Source: Pseudomonadota bacterium (GTDB taxonomy: Bacteria > Pseudomonadota > Alphaproteobacteria > Ferrovibrionales > Ferrovibrionaceae). From it: a stretch of DNA of 5,639 bases. Positions 1 to 5,639 of the stretch are shown in pieces. The stretch spans positions 1-5,639 of the forward strand of contig JAJYTL010000223.1 in the NCBI GenBank assembly GCA_021793055.1, read 5' to 3'. The first letter of the stretch is position 1. Each line of letters opens with the position of its first letter. The notes under the pieces were generated by a model. The model ran no database searches. It was not told the origin of the DNA and was given only the letters and a program-made list of their open reading frames with translations. A program made the translations under genes and the position numbers.

Positions 1-143
1 GCGCGCCTCCCGGCAATCGGTTGGAGGCTCTGAAGGGCAGCCGGATCGGCCAGCATAGCATCCGCGTCAATGATCAATGGCGCATATGCTTTGTCTGGAC
101 CGACGCCGGGCCGGTTGACGTCGAAATCTGCGACTACCACTGA
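1..143 (+). CDS. higB: HigB-like RelE/ParE-fold toxin, C-terminal part (5' end outside window)
   Basis: An open frame enters from the left edge (first full codon at 3) and ends with TGA at 141-143, giving 46 residues. It reads APPGNRLEALKG, then HSIRVNDQWRICFVW, then a VEICDYH end. This is the C-terminal half of the HigB / plasmid-maintenance-killer family (PF05015), whose members are about 90 residues, so roughly half is missing to the left. Known family role: ribosome-dependent mRNA endonuclease, neutralised by HigA. The toxin-first order, with the antitoxin starting 11 bases after the stop, is the usual higBA arrangement and implies one transcript. The promoter and operator should lie upstream of the window. 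I see no frameshift in the visible part. The family call is by recognition of the motif pattern; whether the missing half is intact cannot be judged. Confidence 0.88.
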   Translation, partial: APPGNRLEALKGSRIGQHSIRVNDQWRICFVWTDAGPVDVEICDYH

Positions 144-144
144 C

Positions 145-150
145 AGGGAC
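145..150 (+). promoter_or_regulatory. Ribosome binding site of higA
   Basis: AGGGAC lies directly after the higB stop and four bases before the ATG at 155. It is the purine-rich core expected for translation of higA, and its closeness to the higB stop suggests translational coupling of toxin and antitoxin. Confidence 0.5.
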
Positions 151-154
151 GACC

Positions 155-451
155 ATGACCCGCATCACCACCCACCCTGGCGAAATCCTCCGCGAGGAGT
201 TCATGATCCCGCTCGGCCTGAGCGCGAACGCGCTGGCCCGTGCCTTGGGCGTGCCGCCCAATCGGATCACCGCGATCATCGCCGCGGAGAACCCGCGCGC
301 CGTTACGCCCGACACGGCGCTACGGCTTGCGCGCTATTTCGGCACCACGCCGCAGCTTTGGCTGAACCTGCAGCTTGCCTATGATCTGTCGGCGGCCATC
401 GCGCACCAAGGCGCGCAGATCGAGGCGGCGGTGCGGCCTCGGGCCGCGTAG
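155..451 (+). CDS. higA: HigA family antitoxin (XRE-type helix-turn-helix)
   Basis: This 98-residue protein matches the HigA family in length and signatures. It has HPGEILREEF at residues 7-16, a helix-turn-helix around residues 22-45 (SANALARALGVPPNRITAII), and then TALRLARYFGTTPQLWLNLQ at residues 54-73. By family knowledge it binds and inactivates HigB and, through the helix-turn-helix, represses its own operon. The ATG at 155 has a purine-rich AGGGAC just upstream and puts the HPGEIL signature at the normal distance from the N-terminus. Compared with common HigA sequences, the loop between the recognition helix and the TALRLA helix (AAENPRAVTPD) seems about two residues longer than the usual NGKR-ITAD form. 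That comparison is from memory and is probably neutral. The last residues (VRPRAA) are a short basic tail. Confidence 0.93.
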   Translation: MTRITTHPGEILREEFMIPLGLSANALARALGVPPNRITAIIAAENPRAVTPDTALRLARYFGTTPQLWLNLQLAYDLSAAIAHQGAQIEAAVRPRAA

Positions 452-478
452 CGCCCGACCTCGCCCGAGGGGCGGGCG
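452..478 (+). terminator. Possible GC-rich hairpin after higA
   Basis: Immediately after the higA stop, CGCCCG(A)CCTC pairs with GAGG(GG)CGGGCG around a GCCC loop, leaving a small A/GG internal loop. The stem is strong, but no T-run follows, so it is not a classical intrinsic terminator. It could attenuate higBA transcription, or it could simply be chance pairing in GC-rich DNA. Confidence 0.3.
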
Positions 479-486
479 GGATGCCC

Positions 487-522
487 TTGCACCGGGCGCC
501 TTACTTCCTTACTTTCTGCCTC
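487..522 (+). promoter_or_regulatory. Possible promoter/leader of the second TA module, without Shine-Dalgarno
   Basis: Just before the preferred antitoxin start at 523, the sequence becomes locally pyrimidine- and T-rich. It contains an imperfect tandem TTACTTCC / TTACTTTC at 501-516. A weak pair TTGCAC (487-492) and TACTTT (510-515), spaced 17 bases, could be a poor -35/-10; each has only about three of six consensus bases. If real, transcription would begin close to the ATG, giving a leaderless message, which would fit the missing ribosome binding site. This is speculative. Confidence 0.2.
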
Positions 523-756
523 ATGCTCGCCAAGCTTACCGCCAAGAACCAGATCACCCTCCCCAAGCGCGCCCTGGAAGCGCTCGGCGCCGTATCGGCC
601 CCCGCGTATTTCGAGGTCGAGGTGCGGGACGGCCGCATCCTGCTCACCCCGGCCAAGATCGGCGGGGCCGACGCGGTGCGCCGGAAGCTGGCCGAGCTTG
701 ACATCACCGAGGCGGATATCGACGCCGCCGTTGCCTGGGCACGAAAGCATCCCTGA
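523..756 (+). CDS. AbrB/MazE-like (SpoVT-AbrB swapped-hairpin) antitoxin
   Basis: This 77-residue protein begins MLAKLTAKNQITLPKRALEAL, with a KxQITLPK core typical of the SpoVT/AbrB swapped-hairpin DNA-binding fold, followed by YFEVEVRDGRILLTPAKI, the second half of the barrel. A C-terminal helical part (residues about 46-77, rich in Glu, Asp and Ala) is expected to bind and block the toxin encoded 14 bases downstream. By family analogy it is the antitoxin and autorepressor of a PIN-toxin module. Start choice: ATG at 523 places the AbrB core at the very N-terminus, as usual, but has no Shine-Dalgarno. An in-frame ATG at 481 follows GAGGGGCGGGCGGG and would add 14 residues (MPLHRAPYFLTFCL) that look unlike the family. 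I prefer 523 but cannot exclude 481. Confidence 0.87.
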   Translation: MLAKLTAKNQITLPKRALEALGAVSAPAYFEVEVRDGRILLTPAKIGGADAVRRKLAELDITEADIDAAVAWARKHP

Positions 757-770
757 GCCGGGCCGGCGCG

Positions 771-1184
771 GTGCGGGTGGTCTTCGATACCAACACGGTG
801 CTGTCCGCCCTGGTCTTCGGGCGCCGGCTGGCGTGGCTGCGGCGGGCCTGGGCGGACGGCACGGTGACGCCCATCGTCTGCCGGGAGACGGTGACCGAAC
901 TGCTGCGCGTGCTGGCCTACCCGAAATTCCGCCTGGATGGCGCGGAGCGCGACGCCCTGCTGGCCGAGTATCTGCCCTTCGCCGAGACGGCGCTTCTGCC
1001 GGACACGCCACCCGAGCTGCCGCTTGCGTGCCGCGACCGCGATGACGTGGTGTTCCTGCGCCTCGCGCTGGCCAGCCGCGCCGATGTTCTGGTGAGCGGC
1101 GACAAGGATCTGACGGTGCTGGCCTCCGCCTATCCGGTGGTGTCGCCGGCAGGACTGCGGCAGCGTCTGGTGCCGGAGCGCTGA
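771..1184 (+). CDS. PIN-domain toxin of a type II TA system (COG1569-like, VapC relative)
   Basis: The predicted 137-residue protein has the layout of a PIN ribonuclease. VVFDTN at residues 3-8 carries Asp6, an acidic Glu43 lies in ETVTELLRVLAYPKF (residues 39-53), and CRDRDDVVFLRLAL (residues 87-100) carries Asp91/Asp92. SGDKDL at residues 109-114 carries Asp111 and Asp113. These acidic residues should bind the Mg2+/Mn2+ of the active site, so it looks catalytically intact. The length and the LAYPKFRL / VLVSGDKDL wording point to the family annotated as putative toxin component, PIN family (COG1569, PF13470), rather than classical VapC. The start is GTG at 771, 14 bases after the antitoxin stop, with only GC-rich sequence and no clear ribosome binding site ahead, so translational coupling is likely. 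Its RNA target cannot be read from the sequence. Confidence 0.9.
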   Translation: MRVVFDTNTVLSALVFGRRLAWLRRAWADGTVTPIVCRETVTELLRVLAYPKFRLDGAERDALLAEYLPFAETALLPDTPPELPLACRDRDDVVFLRLALASRADVLVSGDKDLTVLASAYPVVSPAGLRQRLVPER

Positions 1185-1219
1185 TCGGCGCGGAGCGCAC
1201 GCCGGCCCCGGAGGGCGGA

Positions 1220-4200
1220 TCACGCCTTGCCCGCGCGAGCCGCGCGCTTTTCCGCGAGCGTCGCGCGGGCAGCGCGTTTTTCTTCGAGGGTCGTGTGATG
1301 GTCGTTACGGCGCTCGCCGTTGAAGACCTTGAACCAGGGCGCGGAGGCGACGTCCTTGCCGCGATCGACGGTGTATTTCACGTTCGGCTCAAAGCCGAGC
1401 ACCTTGGCCTCGATGAAGGGGCGGATGTTGAGCCGCACGCCATCATCCAGGTCCGGGTCCCAGCCGAGCGGCTGTTTCTCCAGCGGCTTCCAGCGGACGA
1501 AGATGTCGTAGGGCGCTTCGCCTTTCAGAATGTCGCCGAGCTTGGCTTGCAGCACGCGCGCGGCCTCGGCGCGCGGGTCGTCGCCCAGGCGGGTGATCCA
1601 GTCGCCGAGCATTGTGTAGGCAAGGCGTTCGAGATTGGCGCGGGTCAGGCGGTGGTAGTGGGCGATGGCGCAAAAACCGTCGGCGCGGCCGTCGGTGATC
1701 CACCACAGGAACGGCCGGTCATGGAACAGTTTGGCGTGCTGACGGGCGGCATGGGTGCGAAGCCAGGCATCGAGTGTGAGCTGCTTCGGCGGTTTTTTAT
1801 CCCCCGCGCGCGCGCAGGCGCTCGCGATCAGCGCGGCTTCGGTGCCGGCGGTCCAGGCCTCACCCCAGGCGGCGGTGCACCAGGCGCGGAGCCGGTCGGC
1901 GAGCGGGCGTTCGCCGAGCACGGGGACCAGGGCGAGCAGCCCGTCCGCGTCGGCCTCGGGAAGCGTGGCGACCTCTTTGAGGCGGGCGCGGGCTTCGGCC
2001 GAGAGGCGCATCTCGGGGTCGTTCTCCGCCGGCCAGCGATAGCCAGCAAGGCGGGCGAGCGCGACGTGGAGTTCTGTGCCGGCTTGGGCGTAGCGCGGAT
2101 GGCCGTGGAATAGCCATTGCGTCGGGTCGTCGGAATAGGGTTCGGGCAGGCCGTTCGGGTATTTCTCGGCGGCCACCTTTTGCCAGTGGGCGAGGTCGAA
2201 GGGGACTTTAAGTAGGGTCTGGTTCGTAAGATTCACTTTTTGGTCTATTTTACGAACTTCCTTACTGAACACTGGCGAAGACAAGAAGGACCATACCGCT
2301 GGATAATAAACGTGCTCTAGAGCCCAGACCACTGCACAGTTATTATCGAAGATGTCTCCTTCGGATCGGGTGCAGGCTAAATCTCTCATCAGAGATACGG
2401 TGATTCCGGGTTTGCCCCATGCATCCATCCCTTGGACGCTGGCAGCGCCCACGTCGGCCAGATCGCGAATCACACCATTGCCGTTCTGCCAGTAAACGAC
2501 CCGCTCTTTCCCAGAAAAATCCGCAGTTGACGCTGTAGATGATTGGATAAAATGCCATCCTTCGCGAGGAAGATCGAACTCCCAAAACATACCTATCAAT
2601 CGTGGCGAGTCGGAGGTACGAAGTCCCCATCGACTGTCCGCGAACCTGATTAATGACGTATGCTCCGAGCGCTCTCCAAGCACGAAGCGACTATCAGGAT
2701 TTGCGCACTGCTCCGCTTGCGGCTTGATCGACACCTCGCCGTCGAGCAGCGTCGCCGCCTTGCCTGCCGGGTCGGGCGCCTCGTTCGCGTCCAGGCCGGC
2801 GAAGACCGTCCTGGCGTCCGGTCGCGCCTCGGTCAGCGCCACCAGGGCCGCGTTCACCACCTCGCCGCTGATCGTCTCGAAGCAGCGCGGCCCAAGCGCC
2901 CCGACCAGCACCAAGGATGCCTGCGCCAGCAGCGCCTCCCGCATCTTCTTGTAGCTGCCGAGGAACAGCCAGTTTTGCGGCGTCACCGCCGCCACCGTGC
3001 CGCCCCGCGCTGCGAGCCCACGCATCCGCGTGAGCATCGCGGTCGCCAGATCGGCTTTCGCGCTCTCGAACCGCGCCGCGAGCCAGGTTGCCAGCGCCGC
3101 ATCCTGCTTGCCGCGGCCGAGGAAGGGCACATTGGTCGCCTGCACCACGAAGCGACGCGCCAGGATCGCGGCGGCATCGGCCATGCCGCGCGCGGCGAGC
3201 GCGCCCTCCGCCCGTTCCGGCTCCGCGCCGCGCATTTTTTCCACCAGCGCGCCGATTTGCGCCTCGACCCGCGCCATCCGGGTCGCATCGAGCAGATCGC
3301 CGCCGCCGACCTCGATCAGGCTGCCAAGCAAGGGTGCCTGCACGAACAGATCATGCAGGGCGGCCAAGCCCTCGCGCAATTCCGCATCGCCATTGGCAAG
3401 GGAACAAAAATCCGATTTCGGCAAGGGCGGCGGCGCCCCGACCCAGGCGACATGCGGCGTCGGCAGCCTCAATTCCGCCCCGCCGATCCGCCAGGCGGTG
3501 AGCGCCAACGCGAAGGCCGCGATCTGCACGCAGCGCCCGTCAATCTCCAGCCCGTGCAGATTGTCGCGCAGCGCCGCCACCACGGCCTCGGCCGGCGATA
3601 GCTCCTCCTCCGCGCCGCGCAGGGCGGCGAGCGCCGCCAGCGCCTCGGTCAGGAAATGCCCGCTGCCGCAGCAGGGATCGAGCAGCGTGATCTCGGCGGC
3701 ACGCCCCGGCCAGCCCGGAAAAGTGCCCGCCGCCGGGCGCCACACCTCGCCCTCGCGGACGAAGCGGAGATAATCCCAGGCATACCCCGGCAACGCGCAG
3801 GCCGCGCGGAGGGAAGCCTCGTCCGCCGCGTCCCGCGCCAATTCGGGCCGGGCAGCCAGCAACTTGCCGGCCCACCAGGCGCCGAGCGTGTTGTGCAGCA
3901 GGAAGCGGACCATGTAGGGCTCGGTGAAGAGCTGCGTCACCGCCGGCAGTTCGGCGGCGCCGATTTTTCCTCCCGCCTCGTTCACAGCTTTCTTCTCGGC
4001 CGCTCGCCAGAACTGATAGGTCCAGCCCAGGCTGTCGTCGGCCTGGAAAATAACCGCATCCAGCCCGCGCAGATGATCGCGCAGCGCCTTCGCGTGTTCC
4101 GGCGCGAGGGTGAGCTGCTCCACAGGATCGTCCGGCGGGAACACGCCGGGCAGCAGCCGCGCGGCATGGGCGCTGGCGACGGACCATTCATCGCCGCCCG

Positions 4201-4552
4201 ACATTGCCGCTTCTTCCCGGCAGTCGGTGAGCGACAGCGGCACCCCCGCCTCATCGCGGAGCAAGCCGCGCTCCAGCAGGAAGCGGGCGAACAGCAGCCG
4301 GTGCCACTGCACATAGGCGGCCGCCTCGGCGAGGCGCCGCACCTCCTGCGTGCCGAGCTTATCGCCGAGCGAGCGAGCGTGGGCACGCAGCCGCTTGCGC
4401 TCGGCGCGGCGGGCTTCGAGATGCGCCGGCAACTCCGCTGCCGCCACGCCAAGCCGGCGGATCGCATCCGCCGCTCCGGCTTCGGCGGAGGCGCGGGCGG
4501 CTTTAACCGCGGCTTCCAGACTGCGGCGAAGGTCGCGGGAGAGATCGGGCAT
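1220..4552 (-). CDS. pglX: PglX-like (BREX) N6-adenine DNA methyltransferase with Eco57I-type methylase domain
   Basis: This is a complete 1110-residue protein. A helical N-terminal part (about 1-200) includes TYQFW (178-182). TQLFTEPYMVRFLL (206-219) probably corresponds to motif X. SAM-binding motif I is DPCCGSGHF at 292-300, followed by GLEIDGRCVQIA (334-345). Motif IV, after a long insertion, is NVPF at 474-477 with GRGKQ next to it. VTPQNWLFLGSYKKMRE (523-539) ends the catalytic domain. The putative target-recognition region (about 615-785) ends at NQTLLKVPFDLAHW (777-790). A C-terminal part includes WDPDLDDGVRLNIRPF (1031-1046), a PglX-like signature. The order motif I then motif IV is that of gamma-class enzymes. 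In BREX, PglX methylates one adenine of a non-palindromic site in host DNA and is also needed for defence. The gene follows a brxC/pglY-like gene after 15 bases; only a weak GAAAG precedes its ATG. Oddities are the NVPF motif, a low-GC central block and a repeated basic tail. It could instead belong to an uncharacterised BREX-like system. Confidence 0.85.
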   Translation of the reverse strand: MPDLSRDLRRSLEAAVKAARASAEAGAADAIRRLGVAAAELPAHLEARRAERKRLRAHARSLGDKLGTQEVRRLAEAAAYVQWHRLLFARFLLERGLLRDEAGVPLSLTDCREEAAMSGGDEWSVASAHAARLLPGVFPPDDPVEQLTLAPEHAKALRDHLRGLDAVIFQADDSLGWTYQFWRAAEKKAVNEAGGKIGAAELPAVTQLFTEPYMVRFLLHNTLGAWWAGKLLAARPELARDAADEASLRAACALPGYAWDYLRFVREGEVWRPAAGTFPGWPGRAAEITLLDPCCGSGHFLTEALAALAALRGAEEELSPAEAVVAALRDNLHGLEIDGRCVQIAAFALALTAWRIGGAELRLPTPHVAWVGAPPPLPKSDFCSLANGDAELREGLAALHDLFVQAPLLGSLIEVGGGDLLDATRMARVEAQIGALVEKMRGAEPERAEGALAARGMADAAAILARRFVVQATNVPFLGRGKQDAALATWLAARFESAKADLATAMLTRMRGLAARGGTVAAVTPQNWLFLGSYKKMREALLAQASLVLVGALGPRCFETISGEVVNAALVALTEARPDARTVFAGLDANEAPDPAGKAATLLDGEVSIKPQAEQCANPDSRFVLGERSEHTSLIRFADSRWGLRTSDSPRLIGMFWEFDLPREGWHFIQSSTASTADFSGKERVVYWQNGNGVIRDLADVGAASVQGMDAWGKPGITVSLMRDLACTRSEGDIFDNNCAVVWALEHVYYPAVWSFLSSPVFSKEVRKIDQKVNLTNQTLLKVPFDLAHWQKVAAEKYPNGLPEPYSDDPTQWLFHGHPRYAQAGTELHVALARLAGYRWPAENDPEMRLSAEARARLKEVATLPEADADGLLALVPVLGERPLADRLRAWCTAAWGEAWTAGTEAALIASACARAGDKKPPKQLTLDAWLRTHAARQHAKLFHDRPFLWWITDGRADGFCAIAHYHRLTRANLERLAYTMLGDWITRLGDDPRAEAARVLQAKLGDILKGEAPYDIFVRWKPLEKQPLGWDPDLDDGVRLNIRPFIEAKVLGFEPNVKYTVDRGKDVASAPWFKVFNGERRNDHHTTLEEKRAARATLAEKRAARAGKA
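1229..1288 (-). repeat. Tandem 30-base repeat at the 3' end of pglX
   Basis: Two adjacent 30-base units (1259-1288 and 1229-1258, 22 of 30 bases identical by hand count) encode LEEKRAARAT and LAEKRAARAG, residues 1089-1108 of the methyltransferase. The result is a basic helical tail. The divergence between units suggests an old duplication rather than active slippage. Confidence 0.6.
2221..2700. other. Low-GC block inside pglX, over the presumed target-recognition region
   Basis: Counting by hand, these 480 bases contain 244 G+C (about 51%). A sample line at 3541-3600 has 70%, the adjoining line 2701-2760 has 68%, and 2161-2220 has 57%. Within the block the 60-base lines range from 40% (2221-2280) to 65% (2401-2460). 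It encodes about residues 618-778 of the methyltransferase in frame, with many A/T-ending codons and a protein richer in Asn, Ser, Thr, Phe and Ile than its Ala-rich surroundings. The location, after motif IV and before the KVPFDLAHW segment, is where DNA specificity is determined in this kind of enzyme. The simplest reading is a horizontally exchanged specificity segment. Confidence 0.7.
2222..2257. repeat. Inverted repeat, 8-base arms with 20-base spacer, at the edge of the low-GC block
   Basis: GTTCGTAA at 2222-2229 is the exact reverse complement of TTACGAAC at 2250-2257, with a wobble-compatible pair on each side. It lies inside the pglX coding frame (encoding about residues 766-777) exactly at the left border of the low-GC block. 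One or two 8-base inverted repeats of such spacing are expected by chance in a window this long, so a function is not implied. Confidence 0.4.
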
Positions 4553-4567
4553 TGTCGGGCTTTCGAC

Positions 4568-5639
4568 TCAGAAGCGGGGGCGGACAGGCCCATTGGCGAG
4601 GGCGGCGAGGATGGTGGTGCGCACGCCCTCAAGCCATGCCTCCACCGCGGCCGCATCGGCCAAGGTGCCGGGCGCCGGGAGGGTGATCGGCTGGATCTCG
4701 GGCTGCAACCGCTCGGCCGCCTCATCCAACGCCGCCTGCGCCCCCGCCTTCAGCCCGCGCGTGAGGTCTGCCCAGGCGGCGAGGTTGCGGGACGTCAGCG
4801 CCGCCACGATGTCCTCCGGGCTTGCGACGTTCGGTCGGGCCACCGGCAGCAGCCCGTTATCGGCACGGATCGCGTGCTTGTCCTCCGGGCTGAGCTTCTG
4901 CCAGTTGGCATCAGCATGCAGCAATGCCTCCGCTGCCGCGAGGGCAGCTTCGTACGCGTCGAAGGCCGCGTTGAGCCGGGATCGCAGCTCGGCCGCCGCG
5001 TCCTGGCGGAGCGGCGGGATCGGGTCGGGCTCGTCGAGCAGGCGGCGCTGGCTGCGCACATCCTCCAACGCCGCCTGTTGCCCGTGCGCGCCGAGCTTCA
5101 CCAGGCTTTCCGTCGTGCGATAGGCCGGAAGCCGAAGCGCGATGGTCTGGCGGCTGGCAACCCAGGTGGTGTAGGCCGCCGCCAGCGCGGTGCCACGGCT
5201 TGCCGCCTCGATCAGCCGTTCGTTGCCGGTGAGAGCGTCGAGCGCATCGAGATCGGGCGTGGCGGGAGCGGCCGGTGCGGGCGGATCGCCGCCCGCCGCC
5301 TGCGCCGCGTCGCGCAGGGATTTCAGGATCAGCGGCAGTTGCTCCGCCTCCTGATCCGGCGGGACGTTGATGCCGACCGCCTGGCCGAGGGCGCGGATGG
5401 CCCGCTTGTGGGTGGTGGTAACGGTGTGGGTTTCCGGCAGGAAGCGGCAGAGGCCGATCTTCTGGCGCGGCAGGGTGCGCAGAACCGTCTCCTTGCCATC
5501 CTCGCCGAGGGTGCGGATCAGCCCGGCATGGGCGAGCACGAGCAGGGCGCCGTCCACCGCATCCTGCGGCCAGCCATAGGGCGGGCCTTCGAACTCGTCG
5601 CGCAGTTCGCGGCCCTTGCGGCCGGCGCCGAGCTTGGCG
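4568..5639 (-). CDS. BrxC/PglY-like (DUF6079-like) BREX P-loop protein, C-terminal part (5' end outside window)
   Basis: The frame is open from the right edge (first full codon at 5638) to TGA at 4570-4568, giving 356 residues. The visible start reads ELRDEFEGPPYGWPQDAVDG and then ALLVLAHAGLIRT, a winged-helix-like segment. Next come FLPETHTVTTTHKRAIRAL (residues about 67-85) and a proline/alanine linker (PPAPAAPATPD). The rest is a long, mostly helical, Ala/Leu/Glu-rich region with LTGNERLIEAAS and RRLLDEPDPIPPLRQD, probably partly coiled-coil. I recognise the PPYGWPQDAVDGALL pattern from the C-terminal part of BrxC/PglY and DUF6079 proteins. These are about 1200 residues long, with an N-terminal AAA-like Walker ATPase that would lie outside this window. 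They are essential BREX components whose precise activity is unsettled. The methyltransferase gene follows after 15 bases in the same direction, so they are co-transcribed. No Walker motif is visible here, so ATPase function is inferred from family membership. Confidence 0.7.
   Translation of the reverse strand, partial: AKLGAGRKGRELRDEFEGPPYGWPQDAVDGALLVLAHAGLIRTLGEDGKETVLRTLPRQKIGLCRFLPETHTVTTTHKRAIRALGQAVGINVPPDQEAEQLPLILKSLRDAAQAAGGDPPAPAAPATPDLDALDALTGNERLIEAASRGTALAAAYTTWVASRQTIALRLPAYRTTESLVKLGAHGQQAALEDVRSQRRLLDEPDPIPPLRQDAAAELRSRLNAAFDAYEAALAAAEALLHADANWQKLSPEDKHAIRADNGLLPVARPNVASPEDIVAALTSRNLAAWADLTRGLKAGAQAALDEAAERLQPEIQPITLPAPGTLADAAAVEAWLEGVRTTILAALANGPVRPRF

Noticed and set aside
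379..1223. Long open frames on the - strand over the TA genes (379-1200 and 501-1223).
   Set aside because: They are low-complexity Arg/Pro/Gly-rich translations opposite well-recognised antitoxin and PIN genes, and an antisense protein is not supported.
2221..2700. A transposon or separate inserted gene in the low-GC block.
   Set aside because: The methyltransferase frame runs through without a stop, and I see no transposase, terminal repeats or target duplication. The block is part of the protein.
1295..3773. Long open frames on the + strand across pglX (for example 1295-2113, 2660-3601 and 2997-3773).
   Set aside because: They are antisense to a continuous 1110-residue frame with recognisable methyltransferase motifs. 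Their translations are Arg/Pro/Ala/Ser-rich without motifs, as expected of GC-rich antisense frames.
1220..4552. A DISARM methyltransferase (DrmMI) as the identity of the large methylase.
   Set aside because: DrmMI is also a large adenine methylase, but the neighbour is BrxC/PglY-like. No SNF2, DrmA or DrmB sequence is visible, and the DDGVRLNIRPF and GKQ segments fit PglX-like proteins better. It is not formally excluded.
4568..5557. A short independent protein starting with the GTG at 5557 (MDGALLVL...).
   Set aside because: The frame stays open to the window edge, and the residues just upstream (PPYGWPQDAV) belong to the same conserved segment. The gene is therefore a truncated view of a larger protein and the GTG is an internal valine.
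1..5639. CRISPR array, tRNA, rRNA or phase-variable simple repeat.
   Set aside because: No regularly spaced repeats, no tRNA-like cloverleaf and no long homopolymer or short tandem tract that could slip was found by reading either strand.

Overview
The window is GC-rich: hand-counted 60-base lines outside one exception are near 70% G+C. Codon use is strongly G/C-ending, which suggests a high-GC proteobacterium, possibly an alphaproteobacterium. This taxonomic guess rests on composition and protein flavour only. The content is accessory: two toxin-antitoxin (TA) modules on the + strand run head-on into what looks like part of a BREX-type phage-defence operon on the - strand.

Layout. Positions 1-451 hold a higBA module, with the HigB toxin cut by the window edge and the HigA antitoxin complete. 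Positions 523-1184 hold a second module, an AbrB/MazE-like antitoxin followed by a PIN-domain toxin. A 35-base gap (1185-1219) separates it from the convergent - strand operon. That operon reads from the right edge leftwards. First comes the C-terminal 356 residues of a large PglY/BrxC-like (DUF6079-like) protein (5639-4568). After 15 bases follows a complete 1110-residue PglX-like adenine-specific DNA methyltransferase (4552-1220). Every stretch over 100 bases lies in a gene.

How the genes work together. In BREX, PglX marks host DNA by N6-adenine methylation and acts with the BrxC/PglY ATPase, PglZ and other partners to block phage replication. The pair order here (brxC-like then pglX) resembles type 3 BREX. 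The helicase, PglZ and BrxA genes I would expect after pglX are not there; the TA genes occupy that side instead. So the operon either has another order, with partners beyond the right edge, or has lost its tail.

The most interesting signal is inside pglX. A roughly 480-base block (2221-2700, about 51% G+C by hand count) lies in otherwise about 70% G+C sequence. It falls after the catalytic domain, where the target-recognition region should be, and suggests a swapped specificity module. The methyltransferase also has a non-canonical motif IV (NVPF instead of NPPF/NPPY).
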